Shown: piece by piece, positions 1 through 5,659 of the stretch | Numbering within the stretch: position 1 is the first letter of the stretch | How the letters are laid out: each line of letters opens with the position of its first letter | NCBI GenBank assembly: GCA_900551075.1 | Contig: URVB01000093.1 | Span: 1 to 5,948 of the forward strand | Direction: 5' to 3' | Source of the DNA: an uncultured Blautia sp. | Lineage (GTDB): Bacteria > Bacillota > Clostridia > Lachnospirales > Lachnospiraceae | DNA: 5,948 nt | The notes under the pieces: model-generated | Databases searched by the model: none | Seen by the model: the letters and a program-made list of their open reading frames with translations, nothing else | What the model was told of the DNA's origin: nothing | Translations under genes and position numbers: made by a program

Positions 1-88
1 TAGACAGATTGCTTTTGGTTTCAGGCAATAAATGGACACGACAATCAGACGAACCGGGGTGTAAAATAAAGTGCGTAAGTTTGTTATC
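1..88. other. Unassigned flank left of the IS remnant
   Basis: No gene, RNA or repeat could be assigned here. All plus-strand frames give either early stops or short peptides unlike the ArdC N-terminal domain that would be expected if the IS had simply inserted into the downstream gene. The minus strand is open in one frame across these bases, but the peptide is unrecognised and too short to judge. The absence of ArdC-like coding here suggests that the IS junction came from a deletion or rearrangement, not a clean insertion. Confidence 0.5.
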
Positions 89-91
89 TGA

Positions 92-97
92 TATGAT
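92..97 (+). promoter_or_regulatory. Possible -10 box (TATGAT) at the IS left end
   Basis: TATGAT matches five of six bases of the sigma-A -10 consensus and sits three bases inside the presumed IS left end. No acceptable -35 lies 16-18 bases upstream in the flank. In IS3-family circles a strong junction promoter forms when a -35 in the right end abuts a -10 in the left end, and this box is placed as expected for that. The role is inferred. In the present truncated copy it may be silent or weak. Confidence 0.3.
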
Positions 98-98
98 A

Positions 99-142
99 CC
101 CCTTAGGTAGACAAGGTGAATAGACAAAGTCTGCTTAAGGGG
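99..142 (+). promoter_or_regulatory. Foldback hairpin burying the IS orfA ribosome site
   Basis: Arms 99-112 and 129-142 pair over 14 consecutive positions (12 Watson-Crick, two G-U wobbles) around a 16-base loop. The 3' arm contains most of the AAGGGGG Shine-Dalgarno sequence (137-143), which lies six bases before the ATG at 150, and a run of five T follows the stem. An RNA entering from outside the element would hide the ribosome site. An RNA starting from the -10 box at 92-97 would begin near 103-105 and lose the C bases that pair with the Gs. IS10 and IS50 are known to use this kind of foldback control, but its action here is inferred. Confidence 0.6.
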
Positions 143-149
143 GATTTTT

Positions 150-785
150 ATGTCCAAACCAAAGTTTCCTCCAGAAATTAAAATCCATGCCTGTGAGGAT
201 TTTTTGTCTGGAAAATATACAGCAGCCCAAGTCTGTAAAAAGTATGGGATAACATATAATGAGAAAAACTGTTCTTCCACGTCTTTGAGTGAATGGGTCG
301 CAAAGTACAGGGCGATGGGGCCGGAGGCCTTTACCCATTCCCACCATAACAAAAGCTACTCCTCAGAATTAAAAACACAGGCTGTGGAAGAATACCTTTC
401 CGGGAAAGGCACTATCCTGGAAATTACAGTCAGGTACGGCATCTCTGACACAAAAGTTTTCAGAAGGTGGATTTTGAAGTATAATGCCAATATAGAACTT
501 AAGGATTATGATCCGAAAAGGGAGGTCTATATGGCAGAGGCACGGAGAAAAGCAATACTTGCAGAACGTCAGGAAATAGTGGAATACTGTATTGCCCATA
601 ACCGGGATTACAAAGGGGCGGCTTCCCTGTATGACGTCTCATACAGCCAGGTCTATTCCTGGGTAAAGAAGTATGATGCAAAGGGGGAAGACGGGCTGTC
701 AGATAAGCGCGGGCACCATAAAACGGATGATGAGGTTGACGAACTAATGTTGACAATATCAAAAGGAAGAAGTGTAGAGGATTGA
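150..785 (+). CDS. IS3-family transposase OrfA-like helix-turn-helix protein, C-terminus replaced
   Basis: This is the DNA-binding subunit of an IS3-type transposase, which normally recognises the element ends and works with an OrfB/DDE subunit. Three tandem helix-turn-helix modules are visible at about residues 7-56, 70-113 and 136-188. Each ends in a W-x-x-K-Y type signature (SEWVAKY, RRWILKY, YSWVKKY), and the last is followed by the family-typical GLSDKRG and DDEVDEL. After residue 199 the expected leucine-zipper-like helix (xLRxENKxLK) and the frameshift site into orfB are absent. The last 12 residues are encoded by junction sequence and end at a TGA that overlaps former ArdC coding. The start is ATG at 150, six bases after AAGGGGG. 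Without orfB the protein cannot catalyse transposition. It might still bind IS ends elsewhere in the genome, which would be a dominant-negative role, but that is speculation. Confidence 0.75.
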   Translation: MSKPKFPPEIKIHACEDFLSGKYTAAQVCKKYGITYNEKNCSSTSLSEWVAKYRAMGPEAFTHSHHNKSYSSELKTQAVEEYLSGKGTILEITVRYGISDTKVFRRWILKYNANIELKDYDPKREVYMAEARRKAILAERQEIVEYCIAHNRDYKGAASLYDVSYSQVYSWVKKYDAKGEDGLSDKRGHHKTDDEVDELMLTISKGRSVED

Positions 786-804
786 CCCGGTTACCAATGA
801 ACCG
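747..804 (+). other. Junction between IS remnant and truncated ArdC-like gene
   Basis: OrfA-family resemblance ends at position 746. In the frame of the downstream protein, positions 757-804 read Y-Q-K-E-E-V-stop-R-I-D-P-V-T-N-E-P. This resembles the linker that precedes the metallopeptidase domain in ArdC-type proteins (pattern PYxxxxExExxDPVT). The true ancestral coding therefore starts upstream of the first usable GTG at 805. The TAG at 775-777 sits where a glutamate codon (GAG) would be expected, and a TGA lies at 751-753. These stops separate the remnant from any in-frame upstream start. The junction coordinate (about 750-757) is inferred from reading resemblance only. Confidence 0.5.
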
Positions 805-3800
805 GTGTTGAAAGAGAACGGACGGCCGGAAACGGAAATCATCACGCATGTGATACCGAGGTTCCGTGTGGCTACTGTATTTGATGTGTCCCAGACAGAT
901 GGAAAGCCATTGCCGGAATTTGCAGTAGAAGATCTGACCGCCAGCGTGGAGAACTATGAAGCATTTATGAAAGCGATTACTGATGTTTCTCCTGTACCAA
1001 TCCGTTTTGATGAGATTGAGGGAGAAGCGCATGGTTATTATCACCTGGTAGATAAAAAAATCGTCATTCAGGAAGGAATGAGCGAAGGCCAGACGATGAA
1101 AACGGCGATTCACGAAGTCAGCCATGCGAAGCTCCATGACAGGGAGACCATGGAGGAGCAGGGAGTCCAGAAGGATAAACTGACCAGGGAGGTGGAAGCG
1201 GAAAGCGTTGCCTACTGTGTGTGCCAGTATTTTGGGCTGGATACTTCTGAATATTCCTTCCCCTATATCGGAAGCTGGAGCAGCGGAAAAGATATGAAGG
1301 AACTTCGTGCTTCTATGGATACGATCCGAAAAACAGCGGGTGAGTTTATCGACAGCATGACGGAAGTGCTGCAGCAGCTTATGAGGGAGCAACAGGAAAA
1401 GGAATATCCGGAACAGGCGGAAGAATATCAACAGGCAGAGTTTTATGATGTGCCGGCATTGTTTTCAAATGGCCGTGTAGACAGGGAATCCCTGCCGGAA
1501 GGAATCTTCTGTTATGAACTGAGAGGAGCAGACTATGATCCCGGCCATCCCCTTACCGTGGAAGAATATGTGACAGTTAACCATGCTGCTACCGTTCTGA
1601 CGGCAGTTCCGGTCACAATACCAGAGCAGGGGTCTCTCAGACTTGGGGATGGACTGAATTTCACCGGAGGTGAACAGACCATACCGGAGTATCTGCAGGA
1701 GATGGCAGAAAGAAACATAGAAGCTGATAAAGAGATTATGGAAAGCGCTGTCGGGCGGAACAATGAAAAAATCTATCTTTCCGGGATGGAAGAACGCTAT
1801 GCGATCTACCAGATCAAAGACAATTCAAAAGGCCGGGAATACCAGTTTATGGGGCTGGATTTTGTGACTTCCCATGATATGTCGGTTGATGCGACAGATT
1901 ATGCTTTTATCTATGGCGTGCGTTTATTGGGAGAGGAAACCTTAGACAGCTTGTATGAAAAATTCAACCTGAACCATCCGGCAGGATATGAGGGGCATTC
2001 TCTCTCCGTGAGTGATGTGGTTGTCATGCAGAGGGACGGGCAGACGAAGGCATACTATGTGGACAGTTTTGGCTTTAAAGAGCTGCCTGATTTTGTCCGG
2101 CAGCGCCTGCATGAAGCGGAAATGAACCGCATAAGAGATGATTCCGCTGTCACACTGGATACTTCGGGGATTGAGATCGAGCATCATGAAGGGCTGTGGC
2201 ATACGTCAGATAAACGTGAGATTGCAGGTGAGATCTTTTATCTTATGAAGCATAACGAATATGGGGATTCTGTTGCAGCTGTCATCGTCAATGCGGATGG
2301 GGAACTGGTAGCACAGGAATTGGAAAATGGGTTTGACCGTGGTGCAATGGAGGCAATCCATGAGTACCTCGCCGGGAAGGGGATTGCATGGGAGCCGGAA
2401 ACGGAAGAAACAGCGGAACCAGAGAAAAAGAGTTACCCGCCGGTTTACCGGAACACCCTCACTTATGCTGCGGAGCATGGAGCTGCTGACGAATACCTTG
2501 ATTCCAGAAAACGGAATATTGACTGTAAAAGGGCAGTAGAGGAAGCAATCCGCAGCCAATTTGACGGGATGTATCTTGCCCATGATGTGGTGGAGGGTGT
2601 GCTGGAGGAATACGGCACGGAAAGGCTTTCGTTTGTCCTTGCCTGCACGGTGCAATATAAGGAAACCGACGGGCGGTTTTCCAGGGATACAAAGGAGTGG
2701 GCAAAAAGTATCCCAATACCGGAGAATATAGGCAGGGGCATTGACCTGAATTATGATTACGTGGTGGAGAGCCACCCGGCAGTGCTGGACGGTTTTATCG
2801 GACTTGAGAGGGAGAAATTTGCAGAACTGGGGAAGGAAATGGAGGAACCGTTCATTTCACAGTATTATGTAGTGAATGACGCCTATGGGGTTAATGCAGA
2901 AAGGGAATATCAGTATTTCCCTGATCTGGATTCTGCCCTCACAGCCTATGCCATGCTCCCGAACCATCTGGAAAAGGAAATCGGCATGGAAAGCACGGAA
3001 CAGCCGTCCACCCGCATGAGCTTGATTACATGCAGGAATGGCTTGGAAGCATTGGAAGATATTGAAGGGGTTTCATTGAGTGGAAAGTGGGTAAATCCGG
3101 AGAGCCGGGAAGCGCTGCGGAAAGCACAAATGTATCTGGATAACCATGACACGGGGATCGCTTTCCGTCTGGAAGCAGCAAAGCGGTATTTTGCCATCCA
3201 GACGGTATCGGATGGTTATGATTATACATTCTATGACAATCAATTTCGTGAGCTGGATGGCGGTGTGTATGACAATCCGGATGTCACGCTGGCAGAGGCG
3301 ATGGAAGATATTCTTGGGGACGAAGGGCTGTCTGTGGCAGACTGCAAAGTGATGGATTATGGAGAACTGCAGGAGAAAGCCAATGAAGCAGAGCAGGAGA
3401 AGAACAGGAACCCTCTGACGGCAGAAGCTGTGACAGACCTGAAAGGAAAGAGCCATGAATACCATGCGGGAGACAGGGGAGTTGTCCAGAAAAGAGAAAC
3501 GGAACTGACTACAGTAAAAGCGATGCCCCTTATTTCTGATAGGACAGAACCGGAAAAATCCCTAAATGGACAGAGCCGTGCGGAGATTGAAGAAATGGTG
3601 CTTTGTTACGCACAGGCGCAGATTGCTGGGATGGGTTTGACAGATGAAGTGAAGCTGCTTGGTGCCCGTGTCTATGGCAGCCGGACAAGGGAAGGGCTGT
3701 ATCAGGAGGGTTCCGATGTGGATGTGGTGGTTTCTTGCACTGGAAATATCCGTGAGGATAATTTTTTTAATGTGCTGCACGAGGATGGCATGAAGATCGG

Positions 3801-4725
3801 GGGTCTGTGGGTTGACATCAACCCAATATCTACGGAAATAACAGGTTCACTGGAAGCGTATATAGAACAGGCGGAGCAGTATTTGGATAACAAAGAAGTA
3901 GAAAAGCTGGCGGCTGATCTTGATACTTTTGCATATGACAATGATTTTTATGAGTATCAGGATCAGGTGGAAGATCGTGAGCAGCAGTTACAGGAATTGA
4001 AACAAGACCTTATAGACGGGAAAACAGAACCTATCAAATCATGGCTGCAGGTGTTTGTTGACGAAGGGGAACCGGAAAAAACGGTATCCGAGGCACAACA
4101 GCTGATTGACAGGATTCATCAGGCAGAGGACAAAAATTTTCTCAATCAAACAGAGCAGGTGGAGCCGAGCATCAGCTTTTATGTTGCGGAGTGCATGGAA
4201 TATCCGGTCATGGGAGAGTACCATGAAAACCTGAAGCTGCAGGAAGCATACGAGTTATATGAAAAGATTCCGCCAGAGCGCATCAATGGAGTGAAAGGAA
4301 TTGGTTTCCGTCTGGAGGACGGCAGTATTTACGATGGCCTGTTTGCATTGATGTCAGGAGGTACGGTAATTAAAGATGTTGTTAATGAGATCCCACATTA
4401 TAAGGAAAGCCCATTGGTGCAAAAGGCGATAGCAGATCTGGAAAAGATTCTATCTGAAAATCAGGAGAAGGAAGTGGTTCCGGAAGTAGGGGAGCAGGAA
4501 AGTGAACAGCCAGCGAAGCCGTCTATAGTAAAGGATAAGGCCGGTATAGAGGCATCCAGCGAAAATGCTTTAATGCCGGAACAAACGCAAAAAAAAGCAC
4601 CGGAAACGCACAGTACCGTATCAGAAGGGACTGGCCGGAAACAATCTGTTTTGAAAGCCTTACGGGAACGACAGGCAAAATTGAAGTCACAGGAGCAGAA
4701 GGGAGCAGAAATCACAGGAACGTAA
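805..4725 (+). CDS. Large polyvalent conjugative-element protein: ArdC-type zincin, YodL, DUF3849, LPD and nucleotidyltransferase domains; N-terminus lost
   Basis: The retained 1306 residues begin in the linker of an ArdC-type antirestriction protein, so the ssDNA-binding-like N-terminal domain (about 100-120 residues) is missing. Modules in order are as follows. Residues 20-195: MPTase-PolyVal zincin with HEVSH (H103, E104, H107) and a probable glutamate ligand in EVEAES (129-134). About 218-320: LPD28-like (ESLPEGIFCYELRG). About 322-436: YodL (GHSLSVSDVVV, YYVDSFGF). About 449-525: LPD-type domain. About 544-675: DUF3849 (GRFSRDTKEWAK). About 735-840: LPD16-like (GYDYTFYD, FRELDGG). About 925-1015: DNA polymerase beta-type nucleotidyltransferase with GSR (958-960), SDVDVVV (D971, D973) and D1004. 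About 1036-1110 and 1121-1216: further conserved regions. A basic tail follows at 1277-1300. The likely role is protection of transferred DNA or blocking of host defence, inferred from the polyvalent-protein class. GTG at 805 has no ribosome site. The first in-frame ATG (967) also lacks a well-spaced one but would keep the zincin motif. Expression is doubtful. Confidence 0.8.
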   Translation: MLKENGRPETEIITHVIPRFRVATVFDVSQTDGKPLPEFAVEDLTASVENYEAFMKAITDVSPVPIRFDEIEGEAHGYYHLVDKKIVIQEGMSEGQTMKTAIHEVSHAKLHDRETMEEQGVQKDKLTREVEAESVAYCVCQYFGLDTSEYSFPYIGSWSSGKDMKELRASMDTIRKTAGEFIDSMTEVLQQLMREQQEKEYPEQAEEYQQAEFYDVPALFSNGRVDRESLPEGIFCYELRGADYDPGHPLTVEEYVTVNHAATVLTAVPVTIPEQGSLRLGDGLNFTGGEQTIPEYLQEMAERNIEADKEIMESAVGRNNEKIYLSGMEERYAIYQIKDNSKGREYQFMGLDFVTSHDMSVDATDYAFIYGVRLLGEETLDSLYEKFNLNHPAGYEGHSLSVSDVVVMQRDGQTKAYYVDSFGFKELPDFVRQRLHEAEMNRIRDDSAVTLDTSGIEIEHHEGLWHTSDKREIAGEIFYLMKHNEYGDSVAAVIVNADGELVAQELENGFDRGAMEAIHEYLAGKGIAWEPETEETAEPEKKSYPPVYRNTLTYAAEHGAADEYLDSRKRNIDCKRAVEEAIRSQFDGMYLAHDVVEGVLEEYGTERLSFVLACTVQYKETDGRFSRDTKEWAKSIPIPENIGRGIDLNYDYVVESHPAVLDGFIGLEREKFAELGKEMEEPFISQYYVVNDAYGVNAEREYQYFPDLDSALTAYAMLPNHLEKEIGMESTEQPSTRMSLITCRNGLEALEDIEGVSLSGKWVNPESREALRKAQMYLDNHDTGIAFRLEAAKRYFAIQTVSDGYDYTFYDNQFRELDGGVYDNPDVTLAEAMEDILGDEGLSVADCKVMDYGELQEKANEAEQEKNRNPLTAEAVTDLKGKSHEYHAGDRGVVQKRETELTTVKAMPLISDRTEPEKSLNGQSRAEIEEMVLCYAQAQIAGMGLTDEVKLLGARVYGSRTREGLYQEGSDVDVVVSCTGNIREDNFFNVLHEDGMKIGGLWVDINPISTEITGSLEAYIEQAEQYLDNKEVEKLAADLDTFAYDNDFYEYQDQVEDREQQLQELKQDLIDGKTEPIKSWLQVFVDEGEPEKTVSEAQQLIDRIHQAEDKNFLNQTEQVEPSISFYVAECMEYPVMGEYHENLKLQEAYELYEKIPPERINGVKGIGFRLEDGSIYDGLFALMSGGTVIKDVVNEIPHYKESPLVQKAIADLEKILSENQEKEVVPEVGEQESEQPAKPSIVKDKAGIEASSENALMPEQTQKKAPETHSTVSEGTGRKQSVLKALRERQAKLKSQEQKGAEITGT

Positions 4726-4743
4726 GAAAGGGGAACAGGAATT

Positions 4744-4977
4744 ATGAGAAAAGTATCTTTTGAACAGGACGAGATGTTAGTCATGGCGATGTTTGCCGCC
4801 GGGAACCGCAGGCATACCTTAGAGAGACTGGAGGAGGTGATCCCATATATCCGGGATGATGAGGAAGTGCTGCCGCTGGTGATAAATACCATGGAAAAAA
4901 TGAAGCGGCTTTCCGATGCGGAATATCATAAGCTGGATTTGGAGCCATATAAGCAGGAGCCGGAGGACGGGGAATGA
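4744..4977 (+). CDS. Transposon-transfer assisting family protein (TTRAP-like)
   Basis: This is a small acidic protein of 77 residues that matches the size and pattern of the TTRAP family, which is common in conjugative transposons of Clostridia. It has an N-terminal F-x-x-(D/E)-E-x-x-L segment, the GNRRHTLERLEEVIPYIRDDEE helix-turn region (residues 20-42), and a closing KMKRLSDAEYHKLDLEP (residues 52-68). It has no signal peptide or membrane segment, so it is expected to be cytoplasmic. The family name reflects a proposed assisting role in element transfer, and no enzymatic activity is known to me. It starts 18 bases after the stop of the large gene, with AAGGGG at 4728-4733 and AGGA at 4737-4740 as ribosome-site candidates. 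Its stop overlaps the next start as ATGA, which implies co-transcription and probable translational coupling. Confidence 0.7.
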   Translation: MRKVSFEQDEMLVMAMFAAGNRRHTLERLEEVIPYIRDDEEVLPLVINTMEKMKRLSDAEYHKLDLEPYKQEPEDGE

Positions 4978-5552
4978 AGCTGAATCAGTTTGCCGTCTAT
5001 CAGCTGAAAAGGAGTGCGGAGGCAAGGAAACTTTGTTTCCGCACTTACCAAAACCTGATGGATGAGAAGATAGCGGTCAGGGCAGAGAATTATGACCAGG
5101 TGTATTTAGCGGCGGCGCTTCCGGGTGACAGTGCCGAGAAGATATGGCAAAGATTAAGGGATAAGCCGCCAAAAACATTTAAGGGATACCATTCCATAAG
5201 CGTGAGCGATGTGCTGGTCTATAATAAGGAAGGGGTCATTACTTCTTATTACATAGATAAAGAAAGGCTTATTGTTCTTGCCGGTTTCATCCGGCTTAAT
5301 TCTTCCAGTACGCTGATTTCCATGGAGACAGATGATTTCAAAATTGAAGGGACAAAGGGAAACTGGATTGCTGCGGATGAAACCATTGTTGACGGAAGGC
5401 TCAACAATATTTCCGGGAAGAAACAAGCAAAGCAGAAGGAGAGGACTTCTGTTCTGGAGAAGCTGCACCGGAAACAGAAGGAAATTGCAATCCGGAGTGG
5501 GAAGCAGCCGGAGCAGGCCATGAGCGCAGATATGGAGCGTAACCGGAAATAA
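4974..5552 (+). CDS. YodL domain-containing protein, small paralogue of part of the upstream polyvalent protein
   Basis: Residues 4-106 form a YodL-type domain. FAVYQLK opens it, ENYDQVYLAAL-like residues follow, and the hallmark GYHSISVSDVLVYNKEG (71-87) and SYYIDKERL (91-99) correspond to GHSLSVSDVVV and AYYVDSFGF in the large upstream protein. Residues 110-145 (TLISMETDDFKIEG, GNW, VDGRLNN) resemble the start of the LPD-type segment that follows YodL in that protein, but the domain is cut short here. A basic tail with TSVLEKLHRKQKE (158-170) closes it, and DUF4316-type proteins have comparable ends. The ATG overlaps the preceding TGA (ATGA), and GGAGG at 4962-4966 gives ideal 7-base spacing. 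No catalytic residues or membrane segments are seen. The function is unknown; an accessory role in conjugation or DNA protection is inferred from context. Confidence 0.72.
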   Translation: MKLNQFAVYQLKRSAEARKLCFRTYQNLMDEKIAVRAENYDQVYLAAALPGDSAEKIWQRLRDKPPKTFKGYHSISVSDVLVYNKEGVITSYYIDKERLIVLAGFIRLNSSSTLISMETDDFKIEGTKGNWIAADETIVDGRLNNISGKKQAKQKERTSVLEKLHRKQKEIAIRSGKQPEQAMSADMERNRK

Positions 5553-5559
5553 TTATAGG

Positions 5560-5618
5560 AGGGATGCCAGCAATCAGGAAACTGGTGTCTCTCTTTTTGT
5601 GTTTCTTTTTGCATCCCT
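5560..5618 (+). repeat. 8-bp inverted repeat with an inner GAAA-capped stem in the intergenic spacer
   Basis: AGGGATGC (5560-5567) pairs perfectly with GCATCCCT (5611-5618). Inside the 43-base loop, 5573-5577 pairs with 5582-5586 (five pairs, one wobble) around a GAAA tetraloop, and a T-rich stretch follows at 5588-5610. It may end the upstream operon, with the inner stem plus T-run acting as a weak terminator, or it may be a structured leader element. The main T-tracts lie inside the outer stem and not after it, which is atypical for a simple terminator. A 21-codon open frame with ATG at 5564 spans the same bases. Confidence 0.45.
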
Positions 5619-5630
5619 ATGATTTATAAT
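5602..5630 (+). promoter_or_regulatory. Possible promoter for the 3' gene (TATAAT at 5625-5630)
   Basis: A perfect TATAAT stands 29 bases before the ATG at 5660. A 17-base spacer puts the -35 position at 5602-5607 (TTTCTT), which is a poor match to TTGACA, so any activity would rest mainly on the -10 box. The expected start point near 5637 would leave a short leader containing the ribosome site at 5646-5652. Confidence 0.35.
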
Positions 5631-5659
5631 AGGCATATATGAACCAGAGGAGAACAGGA

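Larger units (their letters stand above)
89..756 (+). mobile_element. IS3-family insertion sequence remnant (5' part only)
   Basis: The stretch has the organisation of the 5' part of an IS3-family (IS150-like) element: a TG-starting left end followed by an ACCCCTTAGGTAGACA-like terminal sequence, then an OrfA-type helix-turn-helix gene. The complementary right end (a TGTCTACCTAAGGGG-like sequence) is not found anywhere in the window. There is also no orfB integrase/DDE coding, so the element is incomplete and cannot transpose by itself. The right boundary is inferred. OrfA stops resembling its family after residue 199 (position 746), and ArdC-like coding can be read from roughly 757 onward. 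The exact left boundary (89 or a few bases later) is uncertain because no target-site duplication can be paired. Confidence 0.65.

Noticed and set aside
81..97. Complete sigma-A promoter TTGTTA...TATGAT at the IS end
   Set aside because: The two hexamers are only five bases apart, so TTGTTA cannot be the -35. Only the -10 box was kept, at low confidence.
499..1431. 310-codon minus-strand open frame across the IS junction
   Set aside because: It is antisense to two recognisable plus-strand proteins. Its translation is rich in H, R, F and P without any family pattern, which is typical of a shadow frame opposite real coding.
2206..2775. 189-codon minus-strand open frame
   Set aside because: It lies wholly opposite the LPD and DUF3849 coding of the large gene, with no recognisable motif or ribosome site.
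150..4725. OrfA fused to the polyvalent protein as one product
   Set aside because: The frames differ, with OrfA ending in TGA at 783-785. The large frame has stops at 751 and 775, and no convincing slippery site lies at the junction, so a fusion product is not supported.
5560..5618. Standard intrinsic terminator
   Set aside because: The strong T-runs lie within the loop of the outer stem and not after it, and the inner stem is only five pairs, so I kept it as an inverted repeat of uncertain role.
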